A stretch of 20,978 nucleotides of DNA from Candidatus Njordarchaeota archaeon (GCA_029856055.1 JAHQWF010000134.1:1-20978), one strand, 5' to 3'. Counted from the first letter of the stretch, positions 1-7,417 are shown. Notes: generated from the sequence alone by a model not told the origin. A program made the numbers and translations.

Positions 1-640
1 GAGCCAATATGTTTCTTAGATGAGTCTCTCCAGGCACGGTATCATGAGCCTCAAGTCTCAATCTAGCGTCAATACCAAGTTCCCTAGCCTTCCTTATCAA
101 CGCCTCATTACCTATGCCAAGCATGAATCTAAACACTAGGAGTGCCGCAACGATCACTGGGTTATAGCGGAGTCTCGGTCCTCGTCCACGATAACTGTAC
201 GGCTCCCTATACTGCTGGGAAAACTCTCTTACAAGCCCTAATACCGCCTCGAATAGCCTCCTCTCCCCGACCTCGCGGTGAAATATCTTGTTCGCAGCCT
301 TCCCCACTCTATCCCAGGTCGTCCTCCTACTCCATTTCCTCTCGGGCTTAAGGGGATCCTTCTCCCGCCCAAACTCGTCTTTTATGACACGTACGATTGT
401 TTGAGCGCTAAGAATGCTTACAGCTGTCTCAACATCTACTTCCTCGTTCAGGAAGCCTATGATTACGCCTCGCTCACTCCATCGCGGCTCGCTGTAACTA
501 TCAGCGAGGGCCACAGCTTGCTTTAGGCTCAACGGCTTCTGCAACATGTAGACGGGAATGGCATAATCATTTTTATTTCGTTTAGGCAATGTATTTATTG
601 GGGGCTTGGCACTCGGCTTATGGCTTGTTTCGGTGATCAT
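1..640 (-). CDS. Probable transposase, N-terminal part (runs off left edge)
   Basis: An open minus-strand frame begins at an ATG at 640 and stays open to base 1, giving about 213 codons. A stop (650-652) lies just upstream, so this is a true 5' end; a second in-frame ATG is at 547. The protein starts MITETSHKPS. After a charged helical region it has a segment of the form RGRGPRLRYNPVIVAALLV, then FMLGIGNEALIRKARELGID. This resembles the N-terminal domain of IS4/IS5/IS1182-type DDE transposases, in which a Tyr-Asn/Asp-Pro motif is followed by hydrophobic helices. The catalytic DDE residues would lie outside the window, so they cannot be checked. The region is visibly GC-richer than the rest of the window, which fits a mobile gene. 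Family assignment is by pattern only; another conserved crenarchaeal protein is possible. Confidence 0.6.
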   Translation of the reverse strand, partial: MITETSHKPSAKPPINTLPKRNKNDYAIPVYMLQKPLSLKQAVALADSYSEPRWSERGVIIGFLNEEVDVETAVSILSAQTIVRVIKDEFGREKDPLKPERKWSRRTTWDRVGKAANKIFHREVGERRLFEAVLGLVREFSQQYREPYSYRGRGPRLRYNPVIVAALLVFRFMLGIGNEALIRKARELGIDARLRLEAHDTVPGETHLRNILA

Positions 641-666
641 ACATATGTATTACGAGCCGAGCCCCC
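600..666 (-). promoter_or_regulatory. Interrupted inverted repeat enclosing the transposase start codon
   Basis: On the plus strand GGGGGC (600-605) and CTCGGCT (612-618) together are the reverse complement of AGCCGAGCCCCC (655-666), with six unpaired bases (606-611) on one side. In the mRNA this would form a 13-bp GC-rich hairpin whose loop holds the ATG at 638-640. It could limit translation of the transposase or be part of an element end; which of these is inference. A TATA-like stretch, read on the minus strand as AAATATTTTA, lies just upstream at about 668-680. Confidence 0.4.
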
Positions 667-793
667 TTAAAATATTTATGGCGGATTCAGCGCTAGTCGG
701 AAATAGTGCGGGTATTCCTTATACACCGATATTTTATGCTATGTGTCAATTTCCACCTGATGAGATGAGTCCTTGCTTGATTATCTTTGATAA

Positions 794-810
794 GCAATAT
801 TAATTATTGC
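794..810. other. Small perfect hairpin in spacer
   Basis: GCAATA and TATTGC form a 6-bp stem around a 5-base loop. It sits in the 234-bp spacer between the end of the ATP synthase I gene (875) and the transposase start (640). It could help end atpI transcription, but archaeal terminators are mainly T-rich tracts, so this is weak. The rest of the spacer shows no gene that I can support. Confidence 0.2.
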
Positions 811-874
811 GTCAACGTCTATTCTGAAAAATAATATAGAGACATAAGTAGGAGTAGTTCCTATTCAATTATTA

Positions 875-2884
875 TTAGATAGTCAATCTAAATGGTCTAA
901 ATGGTTGACCAGTCCCACTATAGAATTTTGTCATAAATTCGTAGAAAACTAATCTTAGCGCTTGAATCATCACTATTACTAGCTCGAGCGTTAGTGTGAA
1001 AAAGTTCAGGAATAATAACATACCTATACCCATTCCAGGAGACACTTCTGACATCCTTGCAATAACTATTGCAAGCACGGCATGAGCTACATTGAAACCA
1101 GCTAACCTAACGAAGGACAACATGTTTGAAAACGAAGATATCACAGCTTCGAAGAGCATTCCGAACGTAAGAGCTAATTCCTCCCGCTCAACAATACTCT
1201 TTAATATAATCATGAATATACTCGCAAGTAATGTGAAAATTGGAATAGTAACTGTTATTTCTGGCCAACTTATTAGTTTGCTTATGTTAAGGGTAGATAA
1301 CGCCGCAAGATACGAGCTTACATTTATTCCAGGAAACTCTATGACATTAGGTATTATAGTCACACCTATAAACGCGAAACCAAGAAACGCCATAGAAAGA
1401 AACATTATTAACCCTGCTAATCCCTTCTCACCAAGTATTGCCTCCGCTAAATGACCCTTCTTAATATGATTATAAGTCGCTAGCAATAGACCTATTGAAA
1501 CCTCAATTATTCCAAAGAAGATCGCTAGCTTAATTAACCAAATAATGTTACTAGCTTTCTCTAACCATCCAGGTGCTAGTCCTGGAAGCAATGGATGCAA
1601 TATTTCCTCGCTGAGAAAAACATCTCCTATTAATGCTCCTGTAATAGCTGCTACTAATCCAGCTCCAATCATTAACCTGCCGACAGATTTTATCGGTATC
1701 CCCATCAATTCCTTCGCTTTGGACTTCACGAATAATATTCCTAGAAGCATAATAACTAGACCTTGACCGAGATCAGGAAACATGAACCCAAACATTATCG
1801 TCCACAGTATCCCAGATATAAGTGTCGGGTCTGTTTCATGTGGATCAGGTATTCCGTATTGCCTTACCAGCGATAAATATGCCTTAAATAGCTTTGGAGT
1901 TCTCAAAACTGTGGGGGGTTTCTCATTCGGCGCTGGACCCGAGAAATAGTAAATTATTTTGCTTTGCCTCTTTTCCGCTAAATCATTCAAATATCTACTC
2001 AGTATATCCATTCTATCCTCTGGGATCCATCCTTGAAAAACACTCATCATCCTACTTCTTAGTATCTTAGCTTGAGCTACAGCTATAGCGTAAGAGTAGC
2101 GCAAGACCTTCTCAAGATATGGTGCTTCCTCCGCGAACTTATTTCTCACTTCAGTAAGCCTTCCCTCTAAATCACTCATCTTCTTGTTAATTTCCTCTAT
2201 TCTCCTCTCAATCCAAGTTATAGCTTTATCAAAACTCTTTGGAATACCTTTAGGTAAAGATATCTCATCAAAGCTAATAGAGCTAAGTAATCTCATGATG
2301 TCTTCTTTAAACTCTTTTAAACTCGTAATGAAAACTAGGACTTCCTCCTTAGATGTCTGAAACTCCTTTAAAATAGTTCTAGGAAGTAGTGTCAAAGCCT
2401 CCTTTAATCTTACTAAATCCTCCGGTTTTGTTATACCAGCAACAACGTAAATATGCTCAAACTCACCTAAATGTCCCGGTTCAATATCAAATTTTCTCAG
2501 CAGAGATAATCTCTCTTTAATTCTCTCCGACCCCCCTAATTCCTTTCTCAGAGAATCTAATTCTGACTCTATCCCATTAATCTCTCTTTCATAAAGCGCT
2601 ATTTTTGTCTCTAAATCGTATGGATCTATCCTACTTTTAACCTCAACATCAATTTCTCTCGGTTTAACAGAATCAAAAACTTTTCCATATAATGTTCTAA
2701 GCCTATCTAGCAACTCCTGGTACTTATGTATATGCTCCACAGTAACCTTACGGAACCCAGCGATCTCACCTTCCTCCAACGATTTTAAGTCCACAATGCC
2801 TATTCTCCCCAAATCCCTAATTATCTCCTCTTCAAAATCAGTGAAAGTAATAATTGTAACCTTCCTCACAGGAACTATAGGCAT
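875..2884 (-). CDS. atpI: A-type ATP synthase subunit I (a-subunit)
   Basis: This is the membrane subunit that forms the ion half-channels against the c-ring and the peripheral stalk attachment of the archaeal ATP synthase. The 669-residue length is usual for the family. The first ~330 residues are hydrophilic and contain coiled-coil-like stretches (around 85-120 and 230-260). From about residue 350 on there are some seven or eight hydrophobic segments. The conserved arginine of the family is visible as R593 in SFVRLAGFNVAHA, followed by the signature C-terminus KFYSGTGQPFRPF. The ATG at 2884 begins MPIVPVRKV, as expected for the family. It stands alone: no other ATP synthase gene is adjacent, while subunits A and B lie about 14.5 kb away on the same strand. 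The gene is divergent from top6A. Confidence 0.95.
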   Translation of the reverse strand: MPIVPVRKVTIITFTDFEEEIIRDLGRIGIVDLKSLEEGEIAGFRKVTVEHIHKYQELLDRLRTLYGKVFDSVKPREIDVEVKSRIDPYDLETKIALYEREINGIESELDSLRKELGGSERIKERLSLLRKFDIEPGHLGEFEHIYVVAGITKPEDLVRLKEALTLLPRTILKEFQTSKEEVLVFITSLKEFKEDIMRLLSSISFDEISLPKGIPKSFDKAITWIERRIEEINKKMSDLEGRLTEVRNKFAEEAPYLEKVLRYSYAIAVAQAKILRSRMMSVFQGWIPEDRMDILSRYLNDLAEKRQSKIIYYFSGPAPNEKPPTVLRTPKLFKAYLSLVRQYGIPDPHETDPTLISGILWTIMFGFMFPDLGQGLVIMLLGILFVKSKAKELMGIPIKSVGRLMIGAGLVAAITGALIGDVFLSEEILHPLLPGLAPGWLEKASNIIWLIKLAIFFGIIEVSIGLLLATYNHIKKGHLAEAILGEKGLAGLIMFLSMAFLGFAFIGVTIIPNVIEFPGINVSSYLAALSTLNISKLISWPEITVTIPIFTLLASIFMIILKSIVEREELALTFGMLFEAVISSFSNMLSFVRLAGFNVAHAVLAIVIARMSEVSPGMGIGMLLFLNFFTLTLELVIVMIQALRLVFYEFMTKFYSGTGQPFRPFRLTI

Positions 2885-3025
2885 TAGCGATGCACCACAG
2901 CAAAAAGATACTGGAAAGATTAAACACCAGCTTAAATATAAATCTGATGCTTTAATTAAAGATTAAGTACGCAATATAGTAGTTATCAATCATCAAGAAA
3001 ACAACAATAAGAAAATGGTGTTAAC
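2885..3025. promoter_or_regulatory. Divergent promoter region, atpI / top6A
   Basis: A 141-bp spacer separates two divergent genes. A TATA-like box, TTTATATTTAA read on the minus strand (about 2933-2943), fits atpI at roughly 50 bp from its ATG. A plus-strand TTTAATTAAAG (about 2952-2962) is a candidate for top6A. Both are assigned by AT-rich shape only. Confidence 0.35.
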
Positions 3026-4228
3026 ATGTCTACTACAGCTACCACCGTCAAAAAAAGAGATAAAGTATTAGCTAAGGTCAGAAAACTGCGAGGATCACTA
3101 ACAAAAATTAGGAAACCTGCAAAAACAAGACTAGAAAATGTGATAGAAGTCAACTCACTTCCAGTTCCAGAAGTGCATAAACGAGTACACCAAAAAATCG
3201 AAGAACTATTATCTAGAATAATTAACTATGATGACCCATACCTTCTAGTCCCCGATAGATCCTCTGACAATGTTATATATGACTCTGTCACTGATATGGT
3301 GTATCTGGGTAAAAAATTCAGGAAAAGAAGTTTTCTATCTATAAAATCTGCACGAGAAGCAACCATTACAGCGCGAGTCCTAAGCATTATTCATGAATTA
3401 CTTGAAGCGGATATTCACGCTACAAAACGAGAGGTTTTCTACAACGATGTTGTGTTATTTAAGGATCAAAGAGAGAGCGATGAAGCTTTAGAAGACGTAG
3501 CAGCAATGCTTGGGGTTGAAAGAAATTCACTCCATGTAGTTGCAGCAGCTAAGGGCGCAGTTATAGGTAGATTAAGGTTTAGAGAACAGGTAGGTTCAGA
3601 AACACACCTAATTGATTGCACTAGGCTAGGAACCGGTGGATGGGCCATATCCCCCCTAGTAGATAGGATAAGTGGAATTGATAGCGATGCTGAATTTATT
3701 TTAGTTGTCGAAAAAGATGCTGCATTTCTACGATTAGCTGAGGATAGATTTTACGAGAGATATCCAAGCATTATAGTAACAGGCAAAGGGCAACCAGATA
3801 TAGGAACCAGAATGTTCCTGAAATTATTAGTTAGAGAACTTAAGCTTCCCGTATTTGCCCTAGTCGATTCAGATCCATTTGGAGTACACATAATGCTAGT
3901 ATATGCTGTAGGATCTAAAAGAATGAGCTATGAGACCCCTTTCTTAACTATACCTGATATCAAATGGCTAGGGGTGCGTCCAAGCGACTTAGATAAATAT
4001 GGTATACCCAAGACAGTAAGAATCCCGATGACACCGAAAGACATTGAAAGAGGCAAACAGCTATTAGCAGAAGAGTTCATTAAAAAGAGACCAAGATACA
4101 AAAAAGAAATAGAATTGATGCTGAAGAGAAAAGAAAAAGCGGAGATACAGGCACTTGCAAGCAAGGGGTTCAGGTATTTAACTCAAAAGTACCTGCCTGA
4201 AAAACTAGAAACTGGTGACTGGATCTAG
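3026..4228 (+). CDS. top6A: DNA topoisomerase VI subunit A (Spo11-like)
   Basis: The catalytic subunit of the type IIB topoisomerase, which with subunit B makes ATP-dependent double-strand passages to relax and decatenate DNA. At 400 residues it is close to family length. The first ~35 residues are lysine/arginine-rich. The winged-helix (CAP-like) domain carries the catalytic tyrosine in TKREVFYND (Y139). The Toprim domain follows, with the acidic residue in FILVVEKDA and the DxD motif in LVDSDPFG that bind magnesium. The C-terminus is basic. The start is an ATG at 3026 after TTAAC with no strong ribosome-binding site. Subunit B, often adjacent in archaea, is not in this window. The next gene downstream is a tRNA. 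Confidence 0.96.
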   Translation: MSTTATTVKKRDKVLAKVRKLRGSLTKIRKPAKTRLENVIEVNSLPVPEVHKRVHQKIEELLSRIINYDDPYLLVPDRSSDNVIYDSVTDMVYLGKKFRKRSFLSIKSAREATITARVLSIIHELLEADIHATKREVFYNDVVLFKDQRESDEALEDVAAMLGVERNSLHVVAAAKGAVIGRLRFREQVGSETHLIDCTRLGTGGWAISPLVDRISGIDSDAEFILVVEKDAAFLRLAEDRFYERYPSIIVTGKGQPDIGTRMFLKLLVRELKLPVFALVDSDPFGVHIMLVYAVGSKRMSYETPFLTIPDIKWLGVRPSDLDKYGIPKTVRIPMTPKDIERGKQLLAEEFIKKRPRYKKEIELMLKRKEKAEIQALASKGFRYLTQKYLPEKLETGDWI

Positions 4229-4343
4229 TGAGGAGGAAAATTAAAATCATCTTTTAATAAATATAATTTTTAACGCAATAAACAAAACTTATTTATCCCC
4301 TTCGTTATTAATCTAAAAGTAAGTGAAACAAATCGAAATGTGT

Positions 4344-4450
4344 GCGGGGGTGCCCGAGAGGACAAAGGGGCCAGTAGAACCAAAACACTGGCCACACTGA
4401 GGCTCTGGTGGCGCAGGCCTACGCGGGTTCGAATCCCGCCCCCCGCACCA
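4344..4450 (+). tRNA. tRNA-Leu (GAG) with intron at 30/31
   Basis: A complete type II tRNA. Acceptor GCGGGGG (4344-4350) pairs with CCCCCGC (4440-4446), followed by discriminator A and an encoded CCA. The T arm is GCGGG-TTCGAAT-CCCGC and there is a long variable arm. The anticodon stem CCAGA/TCTGG only forms after removal of 21 bases (4375-4395). The resulting loop is CTGAGGC, giving anticodon GAG, which reads CUC and CUU. The last 43 bases are identical to those of the Leu-CAA gene at 7308-7417. A TATA-like CTTATTTAT lies at about 4289-4297. Confidence 0.92.
4375..4395 (+). other. tRNA-Leu(GAG) intron, non-canonical position 30/31
   Basis: A 21-base intron interrupts the 5' strand of the anticodon stem. 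The junctions fit a BHB: exon GGCC pairs with intron GGCC as the 4-bp central helix. The 3-base bulges are AG|T and AC|A, each cut after the second base. The intron-side stem is only about 2 bp (AG/CT), so this is a relaxed BHB. The boundaries are unique; no shifted version gives the same mature tRNA. Confidence 0.85.
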
Positions 4451-4502
4451 TTCTAACATTCACTACTTCCTCGTAGTTTTCATTTTTCTAGTGGTGTTAC
4501 AG

Positions 4503-5573
4503 TTGAAAATTGTTGAGGTTGATCTTAAACGCGGAATACTCGTTGTTCATATAGAGAATGTAGATGATCTATATGTTTTAACATCATTCATTAAGGGCGG
4601 TGACTTGGTCAAAGCAAGGACGTCTAGGAGACTTAAAATTAGGGAAGGAGAATCTGTAAGAAAGACAATGACGCTAACTCTAGAGGTTGATAAAATTAGT
4701 TTCCATGAATTTGGTGAAAGAATAAGGATACATGGGATTATTAGAGAGGGCCCTGAAAAATTCGTTTCCCTAGGATCCTATCACACGATCAACGTCAAGA
4801 TCGGAGATACAATAACAATTATAAGGCCTGATGGACTCACTGAGGAGGAGCTGGAGCCCATCAGGGAAGCTGAAAAACTATCAGAACATAAACCCATTTT
4901 ACTATTAGCAATTGAGGAAGGAGAGGCCACTATAGGAATTCTTACATCGTATGGATTGAAGATATACTCGAACATTAGGAGAAACGTGTCTTCTAAAGAT
5001 AACCCCAAAGAGTACGATTCATTACTAAAAGCGTTTTTCTCCGAGATCATCGGAATCATAAATGAATTGATTAATCAGTACGACCCAATCGCTCTCATAA
5101 TTGCAGGTCCTGGATTCACTAAAGAGCATTTCAAAAATTACATAGAACGTAAGCTAAATAAACCGTTGAATATCGTTGTTGATAACGTTACAAGCGGAAC
5201 TGAGGCAGGAATTTACGAAATAATTCGGAGAGGTACCCCTGATAAAGTGCTGCAAGAACAAAGAGTATCAAAAGAAACTGCCTTGGTACAAGAAGTTATA
5301 ATGCACCTAAGCAAGAAAGATAATCTAGTAGTTTACGGTCTTGATGAAGTAGAAAAAGCGGTTTCTTACGGCATTGTTAGAACATTATTAATCTCTATGG
5401 ATCTACTAAAAACACCAGAAGAAGAGAAAAGAGAAAAAATTCTAAAACTAATTAAACTCGCTAAATCATTTAGAAGTGAGGTTCACCTCATAAGCACGTT
5501 GCACCCAACAGGAAAACAATTCCTCTCACTAGGTGGTATAGCCGCTATACTGAGGTACCCTATAAAAAAGTGA
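4503..5573 (+). CDS. pelA: aPelota (archaeal Dom34), ribosome rescue factor
   Basis: An eRF1-like protein without peptide-release activity that enters the A site of stalled ribosomes and, with aEF1A and ABCE1, splits them (no-go and non-stop rescue). The Sm-like N-domain starts KIVEVDLKRGI; a central domain has IAGPGFTKEHF and VTSGTEAGIYE; the C-terminal L30e-like domain covers LVVYGLDEVEKAVSYG. Length is about 356 residues, normal for the family. The frame is open from a GTG at 4491, but I prefer the TTG at 4503. It gives the usual family N-terminus (MKIVEVD) and has GGTG six bases upstream; GTG at 4491 or 4494 remains possible. The gene follows tRNA-Leu(GAG), and its stop is 6 bp before the next start, so the two form an operon. 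Confidence 0.95.
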   Translation: MKIVEVDLKRGILVVHIENVDDLYVLTSFIKGGDLVKARTSRRLKIREGESVRKTMTLTLEVDKISFHEFGERIRIHGIIREGPEKFVSLGSYHTINVKIGDTITIIRPDGLTEEELEPIREAEKLSEHKPILLLAIEEGEATIGILTSYGLKIYSNIRRNVSSKDNPKEYDSLLKAFFSEIIGIINELINQYDPIALIIAGPGFTKEHFKNYIERKLNKPLNIVVDNVTSGTEAGIYEIIRRGTPDKVLQEQRVSKETALVQEVIMHLSKKDNLVVYGLDEVEKAVSYGIVRTLLISMDLLKTPEEEKREKILKLIKLAKSFRSEVHLISTLHPTGKQFLSLGGIAAILRYPIKK

Positions 5574-5579
5574 TATAAC

Positions 5580-6242
5580 ATGCCTAATTTACCTAAGCTA
5601 CAGGTAGCTTTAGACTTACTTGATTTAGATAAAGCAGTTAGCATAGCGCGAGCATCAATAATGGGAGGAGTAGATATAGTAGAGGCTGGAACACCTCTGA
5701 TAGAGAAGTTTGGAGTAGTAGCAGCTCTATCAAGACTTAAGGAAGTATCAGGAAATAAATTGCTCACAGCAGATCTTAAAATAGCTGATGCGGGATACCT
5801 TTCTTCAAAAATAGCTTTCGAAAACGGAGCTAATATAGTAACCGTTCTTGCTGCAGCTTCAGATAAAACAATTGAGGGAGTTATTAAAGCTTCAAGACAA
5901 TTCAACGGCTATGTTATGGCTGATCTTATAGTTTCGAGCGACGCTAAGTCAGACGCTGAAAAGGTTTTGTCGCTAGGCGTCGACTACGTACTTGTTCATA
6001 CTGGATTGGATGAACAGGCTAAAGGTAGGACAGCACTAGAGCAACTTAAATCGTTATCAAGATTAATTCCTAGTGAAAAATTAGCTGTAGCAGGAGGCAT
6101 CAATGAGAAAAATATTATTGATATATTGCAATTTAAACCGAGCATAATCATAGTTGGTGGTGCAATAACCAAGTCTAATGATCCTACCAGCGTTGTCAAA
6201 AGAATCAAAAAAGCTATTCTAAATTACTCGTATGAATCTTAG
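5580..6242 (+). CDS. 3-hexulose-6-phosphate synthase
   Basis: An aldolase of the orotidine-monophosphate decarboxylase-like superfamily, joining formaldehyde and ribulose 5-phosphate. In archaea it mostly runs backwards to make ribulose 5-phosphate from hexulose 6-phosphate, replacing the missing oxidative pentose phosphate pathway. At 220 residues it is a normal single (beta/alpha)8 barrel. Visible motifs are LQVALDLLD (D12), VEAGTPL (E35), ADLKIADAG (D65, K67, D70), the phosphate-binding AGGIN and GGAIT. VEAGTPL distinguishes it from true OMP decarboxylase. It is a stand-alone synthase; the partner isomerase (PHI), sometimes fused, is not in this window. The ATG is 6 bp after the pelota stop. 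Its last 29 bp overlap the convergent HTH-like gene. Confidence 0.9.
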   Translation: MPNLPKLQVALDLLDLDKAVSIARASIMGGVDIVEAGTPLIEKFGVVAALSRLKEVSGNKLLTADLKIADAGYLSSKIAFENGANIVTVLAAASDKTIEGVIKASRQFNGYVMADLIVSSDAKSDAEKVLSLGVDYVLVHTGLDEQAKGRTALEQLKSLSRLIPSEKLAVAGGINEKNIIDILQFKPSIIIVGGAITKSNDPTSVVKRIKKAILNYSYES

Positions 6243-6663
6243 AAATAGCTATCTCCTCTGAATCCTCAATCACTCTATACTCAACCATACGCCCAACCTT
6301 TCTAGCTGAAAGAAAGCCCTCTTCCTCCATTCTTCTTAGATACGTCGAGCATGTAGCCAGCTTTATCTTTGATCCATATAATTCTTCAAACGCTTCTTTA
6401 GCTTCAATACTAGTGAACCATTGGCCATACCTGAATATTGATTTAATAGCGGACTTTAGCTTTATGTACATTGATTTTTCAGGATATTCAGGGGTAGAAG
6501 ACTCCTTATTCAATTTTTGTTGATTAGCCAAGTTAATTGCAAAAGGCTCAAGGAGTTTCTGAACAGCTTTAATCTGCTTTTCATCAGTATCCCTGCTGAC
6601 CACTATCTCTAACTCTAGATCCCCCTTACGTAACTTAATGGTGACCCCTGAATCATTTGCCAC
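6214..6663 (-). CDS. Small protein with probable winged-helix domain, function unknown
   Basis: A 149-residue protein I do not recognise by name. Residues 1-45 look like a short beta/alpha segment (VTIKLRKGDLELEIVVS). A polar linker follows (about 47-62). Residues ~65-140 have the spacing of a winged helix, with CSTYLRRMEEEGFLSARKVGRMVEYRVI reading as recognition helix and wing. This suggests a DNA-binding or adaptor role, which is inference. The start is a GTG at 6663 (MANDSGVTI); no in-frame ATG near the start is better. It has its own promoter-like TATA box about 50 bp upstream. Its 3' end overlaps the convergent hexulose phosphate synthase gene by 29 bp. Confidence 0.7.
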   Translation of the reverse strand: MANDSGVTIKLRKGDLELEIVVSRDTDEKQIKAVQKLLEPFAINLANQQKLNKESSTPEYPEKSMYIKLKSAIKSIFRYGQWFTSIEAKEAFEELYGSKIKLATCSTYLRRMEEEGFLSARKVGRMVEYRVIEDSEEIAISKIHTSNLE

Positions 6664-6710
6664 AGGATAAGCCCCTTCACAAGTTTTCGAGAAACTAGTT
6701 ATTCAAGCAC

Positions 6711-6720
6711 ATATATAAAT
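6711..6720 (-). promoter_or_regulatory. TATA box for the small winged-helix gene
   Basis: ATTTATATAT, read on the minus strand, is a good archaeal TATA element. It is about 50 bp upstream of the GTG start at 6663, implying a short leader. Confidence 0.5.
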
Positions 6721-7014
6721 AGGTAGCAATACGTACCAAATACGCATGTAAGAACCTACACCCTACATTTCAAGTGGAAATACAGAAACCAATAATATTA
6801 TCAATTTTTTAGTAACTAGATTAATCTAAAGCAATAAATCAGAACAAACATAATTAATTATTACATGAATAAAAATCTTACAATAACTTAATACTACAAA
6901 AATTAAAACTATTGTATGAACATGAATCTTGTAAGTTATTTAATTATATTTTCTCTCTACATATAACCTGATTATTAATTATTGTCTCTAACTGTACTGA
7001 TAGCTAATATTATA

Positions 7015-7170
7015 TTCTCCAGTAGAAACTAAGGGGGTAACTAAATTAACAATGCAAAAAAGTGAGGATAATTGAGCCTTTTTAACGTTAATTAACTGAT
7101 ACTTTACATCAAGAATAATTTTGTTCACATAGTTAACAAGTTAAATAGACCCCTCATTTCCACTGGAGAA
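7015..7170. repeat. Imperfect long inverted repeat in the spacer
   Basis: The left arm (7015-7037) begins TTCTCCAGTAGAAAC. The reverse complement of the right arm (7149-7170) begins TTCTCCAGTGGAAAT. The two match at most of about 21 positions, starting with nine in a row. The arms enclose about 111 bp. No target-site duplication is visible. It could be a small non-autonomous element, a structured RNA, or chance in AT-rich DNA. Confidence 0.35.
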
Positions 7171-7307
7171 AAAGCTTGATGAGACGCTTTTATTAACCTG
7201 TTGTGAAGAATGTGAACAATTTTTTTCCATGCGAACCTGATAAAAAGACGAAAGTAAAATAGGAGGCTAATAACTGTTATTAACAAGTTAAGAAATGATA
7301 AGAATAC

Positions 7308-7417
7308 TGGTGCGGGGGGCGGGATTCGAACCCGCGTAGGCCTGCGCCACTGGATCTTGAATCTGGCACCTCTAATTAGGTGAGTCCAGCCCCTTTGACC
7401 AGCTCGGGAACCCCCGC
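7308..7417 (-). tRNA. tRNA-Leu (CAA) with intron at 32/33
   Basis: A type II leucine tRNA on the minus strand. The acceptor GCGGGGG/CCCCCGC, discriminator A and CCA are all encoded, with T arm GCGGG-TTCGAAT-CCCGC. After removal of 23 bases the anticodon arm is CTGGA-CTCAAGA-TCCAG, giving anticodon CAA, which reads UUG. The 3' 43 bases match tRNA-Leu(GAG) exactly, in the opposite orientation. Confidence 0.93.
7361..7383 (-). other. tRNA-Leu(CAA) intron, position 32/33
   Basis: A 23-base intron. Sequence alone allows cuts between 32/33 and 35/36, because bases repeat at the junction. Only 32/33 gives a clean BHB: exon CTGG pairs with intron CCAG as the central helix, and the bulges are AC|T and AT|T. 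The intron stem CACCT/AGGTG is a perfect 5 bp with loop AATTAG. This is a strict BHB. Confidence 0.87.

Larger units (their letters stand above)
6664..7307. other. 644-bp AT-rich spacer without recognisable gene
   Basis: Between the small winged-helix gene and tRNA-Leu(CAA) I find no supported coding region, tRNA or repeat array. It is extremely AT-rich (long runs of A/T in 6830-7010), apart from GC-richer islands near 7030-7040 and 7148-7170. These islands form the imperfect inverted repeat listed separately. Some short sequences resemble C/D boxes but are not convincing. Confidence 0.5.
4408..7350. repeat. 43-bp exact inverted repeat formed by two tRNA-Leu 3' halves
   Basis: Bases 4408-4450 (plus strand) and 7308-7350 (minus strand) are identical over 43 positions: variable arm, T arm, acceptor and CCA of the two leucine tRNAs. 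They face each other and bracket pelota, hexulose phosphate synthase and the winged-helix gene. Identity stops exactly at CCA on one side and before the anticodon stem on the other. Confidence 0.85.

Noticed and set aside
142..526. Two plus-strand frames of 69 and 82 codons.
   Set aside because: They are shadows of the open minus-strand transposase-like frame and have no protein-like pattern.
606..803. A 65-codon plus-strand frame in the spacer before atpI.
   Set aside because: Its start overlaps the hairpin and the transposase start; no domain or ribosome-binding site supports it.
758..826. Possible C/D-box RNA: TGATGA near 758-763 and CTGA near 823-826.
   Set aside because: No internal D'/C' pair, no terminal stem and no recognisable rRNA or tRNA target.
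4229..4260. Strong GAGGAGG sequence just after the top6A stop.
   Set aside because: Only a nine-codon frame follows before a stop, so no gene can be supported.
6760..7170. Short GGAAA/GAAAC words that recall crenarchaeal CRISPR repeats.
   Set aside because: No regular spacing and no repeated unit of about 24 bases; two inverted arms only.
7176..7240. Possible C/D-box RNA: TGATGA at 7177-7182 and CTGA at 7237-7240.
   Set aside because: The C box lacks the usual purine, internal boxes are poor, flanks do not pair and a T-run lies inside.
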